From assembly GCF_011386835.1 (NCBI RefSeq), contig NC_088792.1, forward strand, positions 113,122,421 to 113,186,420: a DNA stretch of 64,000 nucleotides, given 5' to 3'. Source of the DNA: Chrysemys picta bellii (Eukaryota > Chordata > Testudines > Emydidae). This document shows, piece after piece, positions 23,607 to 34,872 of this stretch (its first letter is position 1; the number at the start of each line of letters is the position of its first letter). A program made the position numbers and the translations under genes. The notes beneath the pieces are model-generated. The model worked only from the letters and a program-made list of their open reading frames with translations. It was not told the origin of the DNA and ran no database searches.

Positions 23607-23700
23607 CTCTCTGAGGTTGGTCCCCATAGTGCTAGGCACTGTACAAATACTACACATGACAGTCACTGCCACAAAGAGTTTAGCAGCTTTCCTGTGAAAC

Positions 23701-24380
23701 TCTTGCTGTATATTCCCTTATTTGCCTAAAAGACAACATATCCATTCCTGCTCTGCTTATCCTACAGAAATCTCTCCCTTCAATCTGCAGAGATTTCTTA
23801 TTCCAGCCGTTTATCTATATCAACCTAATTCGTTAATAATGGTAGTGATTAATAGCTTTTTCTTTCCAGTGTTCAGGGGCTGGAAAATGTTAGACAGTAT
23901 TTGTGCTGCTATACATCAATTTTAGACTGTTTTTTTTTTTAAGAAGGCAAGAGAACATGGTGAGAAAGGTCTTGTTGGAGGTGACACAATGTATAAAGTG
24001 CTGAACTGCTATGCAGTCTTCATTTTATACTCATCTTTATTGCCATGCTGGGACAGTTATGCTACAATAGTCTGGATACACAGCCTGCTGACTGCTTATC
24101 TGGGATAGACAAATAGCTGTCATAATCAAAGCTGAGATCTGAGGAGTAAAAAGCAACTGGAGATGGCTGGAGGGGCCTGAGGTGGTATTAAATACTCACA
24201 GGAGAGCAATTAGAATGGTCAACTTTTCTTAAGCTGTTTGGGACACTGGCTGTGCCTTTGTGTGTTTGTTGACTGTCCAGCAGTGTGGAGATCGAATCCT
24301 GATTGAAGCTGTAATATAAGAGGTAAACAATACTACTACTAATCAGGCTAACAGACCAAGACTATTTCATTATCCTATTC
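23701..24380. other. Unassigned non-coding stretch
   Basis: No gene or bounded repeat. A T-run lies at about 23931. Confidence 0.4.
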
Positions 24381-24812
24381 CAGGAGTGGCTAACCTGTGG
24401 CTCCAGAGCCACATACGGCTCTTCAGAAGTTAATATGCGGCTCCTGGTATAGACACTGACTCCAGGGCTGGAGCTACAGGCACCAACTTTCCAATGTGCC
24501 GGGGGATGCTCATTGCTCAACCCGTCTCTGCCACAGGCCCTGCCCCCACTCCATCCCTTCCTGCCCCCTCCCCTGAGCCAGCAGTGCCCTTGCTCCTCTC
24601 CCTCCTCCCCCCAGAGCCTCCTGCATGCCACGAAACAGCCGATCGGGAGGTGTGGGGAGGGAGTGGGAGGCGCTGATCAGCAAGGCTGCCGGTGGGCGGG
24701 AGGCGCTGGGAGCGGGGGGCGGGAGCTGATGGGGGGCTGCTGATGTATTACTGTGGCTCTTTGGCAATGTACACTGGTAAATTGTGGTTCCTTCTCAGGC
24801 TGGCCACCCCTG
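24381..24812 (+). mobile_element. Charlie-like hAT non-autonomous element
   Basis: The left end CAGGAGTGGCTAACCTG pairs with right end CAGGCTGGCCACCCCTG. Inside the left end is GGCTCCAGAGCCACATACGG, the usual hairpin of this family. CCTATTC (24374-24380 and 24813-24819) flanks both sides as a target duplication of at least 7 bp. The middle is G+C-rich and non-coding. Confidence 0.88.
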
Positions 24813-26567
24813 CCTATTCACTCTCACAAAGCGCAATGATTGTCCATTTCTAGATAAAGACAGCATGGTGAGGAGCTGCTGATTGTTCTGATTTTTAATT
24901 CTATCTGAAATCAGGTGTTTGCAAAGATGTCAAATGAGTACTGTGGGCTCCAATCACCTACAAGCTCCTCGTCCAAGGCGTATCCCCTGATGCAGTTCAC
25001 CCTCCACCTTAACTCATTGGGGGAAGATTGGAGGTGGAAGGGTGTACCAGGGAGGGAGGGGGAATGGCTAGGGTGTTCCTATTCCACTGCTGCAAAAAGT
25101 CCCATAGGGGCTATTGCAGCCAGGATGTATGTTTGGACAACCCCCAAAGCCCACAGATTAAGAGAAATGCAAGCCCCTTCGCCTCGGTCCCCTGCATTCT
25201 GTACCTGTGCAGGGCACAGTTTTAGTCTCAGCTACATCTGTGTGCATCTGGATTAACTCCACTCTATTGACTTTAGTGGAGTTACTATGGATTTACACAG
25301 AGGTAATCAAGGACAGGACTTGGCTCTGGGTTTATAAACAAATAGGAATGCATTACAATGGCCATGGATAAAATCCAGCCCTACCATTTATCTCTGATGT
25401 CAAATTTGTGATTAAATTTTCAGTGACTATGAATATTTATAACAGGCTATCAACATGTTTTTGACCACAACCCTTAAACAGATTGTTATGCTACCTGCAT
25501 TTTCAAGGTGATTTCTCACTTGCAGAACAGGGTCAGAAACATTCCTTGATGCTACATTCAAAGAAAAGTTAAGCAGTTATGAAATCTATCAGTGAGCACA
25601 GACAGCACACTCCTGAATTATTAGTGTTTTTCAGGTGAAGAAGTATAAGATATAAATTGTTAATTATGCCAAATCAAACCTGTAGAGAATGTGACGATCA
25701 TATAAAGGTATCATTATGGTCTTATATTATGGTCTTTAAAACATAAGATAGAGAAAGGAATAAACAGGGAAATCATAGATAAAACTGAAGAGAATTGTTT
25801 GTTAGATTCCTTTTTAATCCACTCCTGTTTGTCTTGCTACAAAGTTATAAATGTTAATTCTAGTGTGGGGGCTACCAAAGCCTCTAATCTCATTATCACC
25901 TTTTCTTCCTCCAACAGCAATGAAAATTATCAGTTTGGATGGGGATGCATCACCATGAAGAATTTCAGTGTAACCTATCCCACTTTGAGTTATACTGGGA
26001 GGATAAAACCCAGTGAAACTCAAATAAAATGCAGACATTACATGCAGTTGGTAACATGAAAAAACTGAGGATTTGGCCCAGCCATTCAACTGTCAGTGTC
26101 ATTTCACTCTAATAGAATGGAGAGTAGGATCTGGTCCACAAAATACACTTTAACGTATCATAATCTACATTTTCCATAGGCTTCATTAGTTGGTGTATGG
26201 TGTAACTATTTCATCCTGTGCTGTACATGTATGCCTTTCCAATGTGCCCATCTCCATGCTATTTTGGAGTGATAGACATATCAAGCAACAGTTGGATAAA
26301 ATAATATCTATTGAATTATTTATCTGAACACCGTATTGAAATAGATTCTAGTTTGCACAGAAGGTTGATGCTGTATCATTTCATCTTTAGAATCCAGGGT
26401 TCAAAGCATATTTAAGTCATGTGTGAAAGAAGAGTGAGTTTGGTCTCGTGTCTTTTTAGTATTTTGTCCTCATTGCAACATTAACATGTTGATTTGCAGA
26501 GTTAACTCAAAGCAGCCCAGGTCTTGAATAGTAGCAGGAAGAGTTGCAGGTCAGGTTAAAGTAAGAG
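24813..26567. other. Mostly unassigned, with one palindromic repeat
   Basis: At about 25215-25320 lies a reverse-symmetric repeat (GATTAACTCCACTCTATTGA and TTTAGTGGAGTTACTATGGA) of a family common in amniotes. Elsewhere I see no gene. The frames at 25799-26089 are not recognisable. Confidence 0.45.
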
Positions 26568-26896
26568 CTAGTCAAAAAAATGTCAGAGAAAGCCTTTTCA
26601 TCAAAATCAAAACTTTCCACAGGATCATACTGATTTCAATGAAGTTTCCTTCAAGATTTTTCCCCCCGAGCATTTCTGTTTTAACCTTATGGGAACAGAA
26701 CATTTAGATTTTTCCTTTAGAAATGACTTTTCAATTCAAAATATATTTTATTTTATATTACCGGTATATTATCTTGTAAGTTATAATATAGTATAAAATA
26801 TTCAAAACTGAAATGAAACATTTTGATTTGGAATTGAAAAATTGTGAAATGTCAAAATTTCCCATGAAATGGAAATTTTCAGTTTGAAGCAGCTAT
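26568..26896. repeat. AT-rich MITE, copy 1
   Basis: Begins AGCTAGTCAAAAAAATG and ends with GGAAATTTTCAGTTTGAAGC and AGCT. Its body is rich in AAATTTTC and GAAATG blocks. It resembles the element at 27095-27376; ends are approximate. Confidence 0.5.
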
Positions 26897-27094
26897 AGTG
26901 AATATACATGGTCAAATCTCTGAGGAGAAGCTTCCTGGGTACATGCTTCTCCCTCATACAGAAAGCAAAGGGTTGCCTTCATTTTGTGCATAAAACATTT
27001 CTTAAATCTTTTTATTCTCTGATCGATTATTACAGTCTTCCCTTTAGTTAGCAGAAAAGGGAAGTCATAAAAGCTCATATTTGGCTCTTGACAA

Positions 27095-27376
27095 AAGGTG
27101 GTCAAAATTTTTCATGTGGAAACTTTTCCTGACAGAAAATACAGTTTCATCTAACCAAACGTTTTCACAGAAAAAAATATCAATCCTACTGAGAAATTCT
27201 GGTTTTCCCACATGCAGTTTTGAAATTAAATTGTTTTGAATTCACATTTCTGAAGGAGATGAAAATTTTCATTTAAAATCAGTTCAAAACTTCCCTTGGG
27301 AAAACTGAACAAAGATTTTTTTTCCATTCAAAATTTCTCATGGGAAATTTTTTGGTTTTTCAGCCAGCTCTTCTTT
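27095..27376. repeat. AT-rich MITE, copy 2
   Basis: GGTGGTCAAAATTTTTCATG at the left and GGTTTTTCAGCCAGCTCTT at the right are imperfect inverted ends of the AGCTGGTCAAAATTT type. Non-coding. Confidence 0.5.
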
Positions 27377-28296
27377 TGAATTGGGGAAATAAAAGTGTGA
27401 TAACTTCTAAACGCAACATAATCATATGTTTCAGGTGGCCACCTTAACTAGATTTTGCCACTTCAGTGTGATATATACAAACGTGGGATGGAGCTTGTGT
27501 AATATAGCCCATTAAATCAATGTAAAGACTCCCATTGACTTAAATGGGCTTTGGATCAGAATCACAAATATATTATATTTGGTATCCAGCTTTCTCTTAT
27601 TTTACTCTGATAAGTAGTGCATGTGGAAGGACTGGCTTGTTAACACCACACTTGTGGTCTCATATGACTCTAGTCTAAACTATTATTTAAAAAATGCTTC
27701 TCATCCTACTTAAAGTGGACTCTGTGTACCTGCAACATTATGTTGGAAAAAGCTACTTTGGTATATTTCTATGGAGATAAATATAAAACTGATGGGTGAT
27801 GTTTTAAATATGTTAAATATTAATACCAAGGGAAAACCATTTAATGCAAAGTCATTTTTTAAACAAATATACACTGATATATTTTTAATTTGGCATATGA
27901 TAACAAGGATTAAAATGTGGTCCTGTATTCCTAGCTGCAGACTGAACTCAATCAAACATGTGGACAGTTAGTCCAAGAAATGATCAGCCCCACATTACAA
28001 CAGATCGTAGGTATGTGCATTTTGCTCATTTTTCACACCCATTCCAAATGGAGGCCTCTCAGCATACAGTGTCTTTAAATACAGACTGTCCAATCACAGC
28101 ACTCAGCTATGGGCAACACAAGATGTATGACATTCTCTGTAACGATCAAGAAGATCAAAGGCAACAACAAGGAAAGGCTCACACAAGAAAATGTGTAGGC
28201 ATTCAATATTTTTATCTCTTTGAGAAGCACTGCTCAAAATAAGTACAAATAACTCTCAAATCCCTGGGTTTGTGTACAAATCAAAATACATATCAT
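27377..28296. other. Unassigned non-coding stretch
   Basis: Includes a CCCATTGACTTAAATGGG palindromic-motif copy at about 27532-27549. Otherwise AT-rich with no recognisable gene. Confidence 0.4.
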
Positions 28297-29127
28297 CAAG
28301 GCCGGCTCTAGGTTTTTTGCTGCCCCAAGCAAAAAAAATTTTAGCTGCCCCCCGCACTGCACCCTCCTGCCGCCCCAGCCCTGGGTCACTGGTAACTCGC
28401 TCCCAGGGCAGGTCATTCAGCAGGAATTTTGGATGTGCACAGAACACAGACAGGATTGGTTCCCATATGGTTACAGGGTGCAGTAAAGTGGAACAATTTT
28501 CAGCTTGTGTGATTGAAAGCTATCTGGATGCATATTATAAGATTGTCCTACATAAATGAGGAAACGTTGAGGTGCCTTTATTATTCTTTTGTTCCATTCT
28601 TTGTTTCTATGGGGAATTTGCCAATCCAATATCACTGTCTTCTTTTTAACCAAATAAAACTAAAACTTAAAAAAAATAATTAATAATAATAATAAAAGCA
28701 ATGGCTGTTGAAAATAGCAATTCCAGTCCTAATAACCACTGGGAAGCATTTCTTGCTCAATTTATTCTACTTTTTCTACAGCAGGTTACAGTGGATCAGT
28801 ATATTTGATTTGGGAGAAATGAAGTAACAGCTGCCCAAATTGAGCTTGAGCGCTCCTGAATTTTGAGGGTGTTCAAATCTGGATGGCAGGTGCTAGATTC
28901 CCTTTCTGAATATTAGCTAAATCTGGAAAAGAAAAGTCAATTTCTGCTTCCATGGCTCAGAAGTGTAAATCCTCCTACGTGCCTGGTACTGTATCTAAAG
29001 CTGCCCAGCGTAGTAGAGCCTCCCCTCCCTTACTTTTCATTTTAAATTCTAGTGGGATCCACATACCTGCCTTGCTAGGCTTCAGATAGAGAGGTGCAAT
29101 GTCCATTTAGTCCACCCAATTCTTTCT

Positions 29128-29690
29128 TTGGGGGAGAGCCCAGGCTGGAGCAGCAGGAGGTGCAGGTGGGGGCCAGAGCTGGGGCAGCAGGGAGTGCAGG
29201 TGCAGGGAGGGGGAGAAGAGCCCAGGGCTGGGGCGGCAGGAGATGCGGGTGGGGGGAGAGCCCAGGTCTTGGGTGGCAGGAGATGCGGGTGGGGGCCAGA
29301 GCTGGGGCGGCAGGGGGTGCGGGTGCAGGGGGGGAGAAGAGCCCAGGGCTGGGGTGGCAGGAGATGTGGGGGGGGGGGGGAAGAGCCCAAGGCTGGGGTG
29401 GCAGGAGGTGCGGGTGCGGGGGGGGGGAGGGAGAAGAGCCCAGGGCTGGGGTGGCAGGAGGTACTGGTGCAGGGGGAGAGCCCAGGGCTGGGGCAGCAGG
29501 AGGTGCGGATGGGGGGAGAGCCCAGGGCTGGGGCGGCAGGAGATGCGGGTGGGGGGAGAGCCCAGGGCTGGATCAGCAGGGGAGTGCAGGTGGGGGCCAG
29601 AACTGGGGCAGCAGAGCGTGTGGGTGGGGGAGAGTCCAAGGCTGGGGCAACACAGAGGTGCGGGGGGAGCCCAGGGCTGGGGTGGGGGGG
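29128..29690 (+). repeat. G-rich minisatellite, about 38-46 bp unit
   Basis: Some fourteen imperfect units of the form GAGCCCAGGGCTGGGG followed by CGGCAGGAGATGCGGGTGGG run in tandem. They generate long frames in every phase (up to 246 codons) that are translation artefacts. The reverse complement of the same unit appears in copy C at about 21650-21830, so the array is part of the transposon family. Dense G-runs could fold as G-quadruplexes. Confidence 0.9.
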
Positions 29691-29798
29691 CAACAAAAAA
29701 CCTAGAGCTGGCTCTGTCCCTACCATTTACAGCAAGCTGCAGCCTGAGGTTTCAGTTCCACACTCCTTCCCCCTCCCTTTCCTGTTAATTGCGGCCAA

Positions 29799-29887
29799 GG
29801 GAATGCTGGGAAATGTAGTTCTTTCCCTGCTCCAGGGCTGGTTTTATAGGCAGGGAGCTAACCAATGAACTACAGCTCCCAGAGCTC
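29799..29887. promoter_or_regulatory. Two opposed ZNF143-type motifs with CCAAT between
   Basis: On the minus strand 29821-29799 reads GAACTACATTTCCCAGCATT, close to the ZNF143/STAF motif ACTACAnnTCCCAGnATGC. On the plus strand 29868-29882 reads AACTACAGCTCCCAG. ACCAATGA lies beside it (29861). Such motifs mark vertebrate promoters and also occur in some DNA transposons. Activity here is inference. Confidence 0.55.
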
Positions 29888-30151
29888 CCTGTTGGTTCTC
29901 AGCTCCCATGCTGGATTCTTGCGCCCCTGCAAATTTGCTGCCCCAAGCAACTGCTTGCTTTGCTGGTGCCTAGAGCCGGCCCTGCATATCGTACTGTAAT
30001 TTCAACAGGAAGGCAAGGCCTCAGCTTTACTTCTCATCTGAAAGATAGCACCGTGCTGTGACATCAGATCCATTCTGACTCAGAGGGAAAATGACATTCT
30101 ATAAACTACCTTTTCAGTAGGTGACCCTGCCAAATGCTAGTGCAAGTTGAT

Positions 30152-30410
30152 TAGAGAGACAAGGTGGGTGAGGTAATATCTTTTATTCGACCAACTTCTG
30201 TTGCAATTAAGACAAACTTTCGAGCTTACACAGAGCTCTTTTCTGGTCTGGGAAACACACTCACTTTTCCCAGACCTGAAGAAGAGCTCTGTGTAAGCTC
30301 AAAAGCTTGTCTCTCTTACGAACAGAAGCTGGTCCAATAAAAGATATTACCTCACCCACCTTGTCTCTCTAATATCCTGGAGCCAACATGGCTTCAACAA
30401 TAGGGCATAA
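30152..30410. mobile_element. Penelope-like element fragment, second terminal type, inverted arms
   Basis: A minus-strand arm (TAGAGAGACAAGGTGGGTGA onward) faces a plus-strand arm (CCAGACCTGAAGAAGAGCTC to CTCACCCACCTTGTCTCTCT), followed by CCAACATGGCTTCAACA. The flanks TGCAAGTTGAT (30141-30151) and TGCGAGTTGAT (30411-30421) are an 11-bp duplication with one mismatch. The terminal sequence differs from the 23128 type but matches 55530. Confidence 0.82.
30276..30313 (+). ncRNA. Hammerhead-like core, degraded
   Basis: CTGAAGA is followed by a GAGCTC...GAGCTC-type stem II, here GAGCTCTGTGTAAGCTC, then AAAA where GAAA is expected, then GCTTGTCTC. The layout matches the hammerhead-like cores in other Penelope copies here. 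The lost G suggests an inactive copy. The opposite arm keeps GAAA but has lost CTGAAGA. Confidence 0.5.
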
Positions 30411-30424
30411 TGCGAGTTGATGAC

Positions 30425-31222
30425 AAGATGCAAAGATTAATACCTACAGTAACACTATGGTGTTAGATTGATTTGCTAAAACCTCCTTTAAAGGTTCATT
30501 TCAAATCCTCGAATAGTAAGGGAAAAGCTGAAGCATGAAAGAAAATGGAAAGATAGGTAGGGGGAAAGAGTGAGATGAAGGATATGGATGAATTATGTAA
30601 GATTCAGTTAAGACTAGCTGACCTACATCCAGGCTGGGTGTATGAAGGAGGCATTACTACCGGCCCTAATATCAGGTCACAAACTAGATGTTATTGGAAT
30701 CTGCAGCTCATAACCTCACATCAAGATCTACTCGACATATACATCTAGATATGGGTGCCAATTGGCATTGTGACCATTCCTAGATATGCTGATTTCCAAA
30801 GGTGGTAATATTAAAAAATAAGAACATGCATGAGTACCAATTATGTCTAGATACTAACATGACTAGCACACTTCTTTTTACCCAAAGTCTAAAGGTGTTT
30901 GGAGGAAAAGAAAGAGTTTGGCACAACCAAGTGCCCATAAATTGGTGAACTGGCCTGTGTATAGAATTCTTCTAGGGGCCCTGCACCACTTAAGTACAAC
31001 TGACTGCATGCAGAGTCCCTGCCATTCCTCATCTATGGGTCCTGTGTGACTGTAGTCCTAGTGGCCCATGCCAAAATTTGAATGATCCTCTTTGCATGGA
31101 AAGCTGTGCTTTGGTACATTTCCAGACTTCTCTGTCCAGATGTCACATTGCCTCCTATAAAGATAAGGACCGAGATTACCGCAAGCTGAGAGGGCCAGGC
31201 ACTGGTAAAAGGGTATCAAGAG
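30425..31222. other. Unassigned non-coding stretch
   Basis: No supported gene or bounded repeat. Confidence 0.4.
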
Positions 31223-31488
31223 CAGGGACAGCCCTAGACCAAATCACACCCCAGGCAAGGAGCGTCTTCAGTGTGCCCACCCCCCATTTGTTAAACTTTT
31301 GAATACCTTATTTTTTATTGCATTTATAGCCCATTTGATGACTTTAGTGCATGATTTCCATGCATGATAAATTTGCACGCTAGGATCTGTAAATCTGTAT
31401 TTATTCATGCCAAATATAAGCAAATGAAAATTGTTTCCTCTAAGTTTATGGAAACTTTTTAATTTTAAGAATAACTGAAATGTACTAA

Positions 31489-32854
31489 TGTAAGCAGAGT
31501 CAGGATGAGCTCTACCCTGACATCTGGTGGTGAATTATGGTGAGTGTGGAAAAGAACTCCAGGGGCTGATCTTGTTTGTATAGGCTCACCCATCTGTGTG
31601 GCATGAAACAACAGCAAGTGAAAGTGGTTACTTTGGCTGATGTGGGATCCACAGTTTCTCTGTTATTGGGGCAGGAAGAATAAAGTTTTGTTACCCTGAT
31701 TCTGTGAATCAAGGCCAGTGGAACTGTTGTATGACAGAAGGACTGAGTGAGTCCTTCACCATTACCCAAGTAGTACTTGCTTGACAAGGGGCATGGGTTA
31801 TAAAACCCAGTGAATTGAGAGAGGATGGGGACAGGTATTTGTACCTGATGGTATGGGCCCCCTCTGAGGGCTTGAAACACCAATTGCACCATCTCCTCTC
31901 TCCACTGTTGAATATCAGAGCTAACTTTGATTCCATTAAGAGTCTAGTTACAGGCTGCTGAGCTGAATTCAATTTGGGCCAATGGTGCACCAGCGCTAGG
32001 GCTCCCCTACTCTGAGCTGAAATCACTAAGAGCTGAAATCACAAAAGAGAAAGTTATTAAGTGCAGTGTTAACTAGTGCGGGAGCCTGAAGCTATATTGT
32101 TAAGCAGCTGGGGGAGCAATTTGTGGGGATGACTGGAGGAGCAGTGAGTGGCGCAGAGCCTTGCGGGGACGGTTGGAGCGGCCCAAGGACCGGCGAGCAG
32201 AGCTGTTTGCGGGGACGGCTGGAGCGGCTCACAGGTCGTGGAGTGGAGCAGCTTGTAGAGCAGAGCGGTTTGTGGGATGGTAGGAAGTGGACTGGCTCGT
32301 GGTGAAGGCTGCGGCGGAACCCCACGGAGAGACGGCCGGTCGGCCTCGGATCACGTAAGGTGCCCCTTAACACCCTGCGTGCCCCCCTTTTACTCTGGGG
32401 CTGCACTAACCAGGGACAGAGACTTTGGGGGTTGTTGGACTTTTGGGACTTTGGGTGGTTGCTGGACCCAAGAGATTTTGGGGGTGTTGGACTTTGGGGA
32501 CTCAGTGATTTTTGGGTTGCTGGATTCAAGGACCAAAGGGAAAGGACACAGCCCAATTTGCTGGGGTGGGTTTTTTTTGCTCATGGTTTGTGTTATGAAT
32601 CCTGTTTGTGGTGTTTTTCCAATTTAATGCTGATGTCGTTTACCTCATGTTATTAAACATTTTCTGCTACACTCAGACTCTGTACTTGCGAGAGGGGAAG
32701 TATTGCCTCTTAGAGGCACCCAGGGGGTGGTATGTAATTGTCCCGGGTCACTGGGTGGGGGCTCGAGCCCTTTTGCATAGCGTTATTGAAACGGAACCCG
32801 TAGATACAGAACCCGGCCCTTGTTGCTGCCAACTTAGATGGACAGAGGGTTACA
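31489..32854 (+). repeat. Solo LTR of an endogenous retrovirus (4-bp TSD)
   Basis: It begins TGTAAGCAGAGTCAGG and ends AGAGGGTTACA, giving TGTAA...TTACA ends. CTAA flanks both sides (31485-31488 and 32855-32858). A TATAAAA box lies at about 31799, and an ATTAAA poly(A)-signal variant at about 32651. No gag, pol or env sequence lies beside it, so recombination between two LTRs probably removed the provirus. A 4-bp duplication is usual for gammaretrovirus-like (class I) elements, so that assignment is inferred. All open frames inside are chance. Confidence 0.85.
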
Positions 32855-32859
32855 CTAAC

Positions 32860-34872
32860 ATCAAGAAATTGAATTGTGCACTAACATTGGGAGGACCAGT
32901 ATTAAACAGTGTTACAGTAGGTCACAGCCTTAGAATGTTAACCCTCGTTCTTTAGTTCAAAAGGTCACTTTTTCCACCTTTGCCCTGGTGAACTGAAGCA
33001 CAGCATCAGAGAGATCCAAAGACTGTACTTCAGCTCTGCATCATGAATAATTTGGAGAACATGGAGTGGAGAGTGCTTCCTGGGTGGCAAAATGTGATTG
33101 TTGTTGTCCAATTCAACAGAGAGGTCTTTATTATTGATGTCCGAACAGTTTCCATGCATCAGCATCCAGTGAAGATCTGTACAATTGTTCAGGAATGTTT
33201 TCCTGTCTGCCAGCAGCTTACTAAGGTCGGTCATACAAAAAAACCCAGATCTTTTTGTGGTGCTTCATTTGTCCAAACCTTTCTTCGATGGACACTCGAG
33301 CAGTGCCAATGGGCAAGCAAAAAAAGTCCTCTTAAATTTTTCTTCAGAGCTTCCCATCACCTCATCTCTGCCCTCTTTTCTTCCAATGAATAAGAGTTTC
33401 CTTGAAGGCAGGCTGAACTCCTAAGTTTTCCATCATTTCTTTGGCAGCAGTGATGGCATCTTCAAATCTGTCATCTCTGTAGGACACAATGAAATCAAAT
33501 CAGCTTCTCATCAAAGTAGTAGCAATCGCGATGTCCATCAACTGAGTTGTAATGCCTTGCTTACATTTACTTGGAAGAGGATATCATACCAAACCACAAT
33601 TGAGACCAGAAATTTGAAGTCAGTGATCTGGTTTGCCAGGCTTTGCACCTCATGTCAGATTCTGGCCTTGGCTTTACTTAACTGCACCAGTTCCATCAGG
33701 GCATTGTAAACCTATCACTTGGTCTTATGCTGTCTATGTGGCTCTCCCAGCGAGTGTCACTTAGCGGCTTCACAGTCAGACTTGTAACATTGTCCATGAG
33801 GATTTTCCACCTGATAGTTGATGCTGAAAACAGGACATATATCCTCTGCAGTACTCTGAAGAGAGATACTGAATCTAAAGATGACGATGCTGCATCTGAC
33901 ATAACCAGGTTGAGGGAATGGCAGCCACAAGGCACAAAGAAAGCTCTTACATTCAGTGCAGGGATCCTTGCCTGGACACCACTGTTTCTTCCCTTCATGT
34001 TCAGGCCATTGTCATAGCCTTGGTGGTGGCAGTCCTGACATTTTATTTTATTCTCATTCAAAACATTCATAAACAGTTCTGTTAGGCCTTTTACAATAAA
34101 GTTGTCCACAGACCAAAAACAGATAAAGTGTTCCTTCACTTGGATACAACCATCCTCATCGTCAACAAATCTACTGTAAATGACATCTTTTTGCTGTGAC
34201 TAATGTCAGAAGTGCAGACCATTACAGCATAGTACTTCACTTTGCTGAGCCGCATCAACATGATATCAAGCACTTTGCCATAAGGTCAATCAATTTGTTT
34301 TGAATTCTCTTGCTGCAGTAATGATCCATAGCTTCTTTACAAACTACTCGATGTAGGTGCTCACACATTCTTGAGCACTCTCTCAGTGTGACTTTGAGAA
34401 GTGTCGCCTCTGCTCATTTACTGGAAAATATCATATCCTCGATTTTGCCCAGTCCATTCAAAAACTGCCATTTCTGTTATCATGCGTGGCTGATTCTTCT
34501 TTATTGTTTCTCTCCTTTTCATGTAAATCAGATTTTTCTTTATCATTACTCTCCTTTTCATGTGAGCCCCACATTCTTAATCATTATTCTTCTTTATGTC
34601 GCCAGGAAAATTGGACGATTCTCCATCACTTTCCTCACATTTCCATTCATTTTCTTCAGGTAAATCTGCAAATACCTTTGTAACAGGACTTCCATCATTT
34701 ACACTTCACTCCTCAATTTCTTCTGTACTGGGATGATTGCTACTGCCTAAAACCCGGTCCATGTTGTTCTGTTTCAGATATTTTCCCATCAGATTTGCCC
34801 CTTGCTGCAAACTAGATTGCAGTTGAGCTTTTCACTTCCTATACTGAGCTCCCAAAGGCTTCTTCGGGGCAT
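32860..34872 (-). pseudogene. hAT transposase pseudogene (ZMYM1/DUF4371-like)
   Basis: The probable start is ATG at 34872-34870. The N-terminal part (about 34850-34640) is broken by stops. The best preserved section (34139-33696, 147 codons) contains GYDNGLNMKG, whose Asp (codon near 34012) fits a catalytic-core acid of hAT transposases. It also has PCGCHSLNLV, the Cys-His motif of the family, and SDTRWESH, the conserved Arg-Trp. The block at 33234-32965 corresponds to the all-helical and C-terminal dimerisation region. It belongs with the hAT proteins related to ZMYM1 and TTF-type finger proteins. Multiple frameshifts and stops make it non-functional. It moves by cut and paste when intact. 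Confidence 0.82.

Larger units (their letters stand above)
28297..29984 (+). mobile_element. GC-rich hAT-type composite element, copy D (1.7 kb)
   Basis: The left end CAAGGCCGGCTCTAGG and right end CCTAGAGCCGGCCCTG are inverted repeats. The flanking 8-mers CATATCAT (28289-28296) and CATATCGT (29985-29992) match at 7 of 8. The cargo falls into an AT-rich block (28400-29100), a G-rich minisatellite (29128-29690), a second terminus-like piece (AAACCTAGAGCTGGCTCTG near 29697), and a block with two ZNF143-type motifs (29799-29887). No transposase is present. It shares orientation and ends with copy C. Confidence 0.82.

Noticed and set aside
29082..29868. Long frames of up to 246 codons on both strands
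   Set aside because: They come from a stop-free G-rich minisatellite read in every phase, are low-complexity and lie inside a transposon.
31512..32656. Frames in the solo LTR as retroviral proteins
   Set aside because: LTRs are non-coding. No gag, pol or env motif is present, and the stretch has exact LTR ends and TSD.
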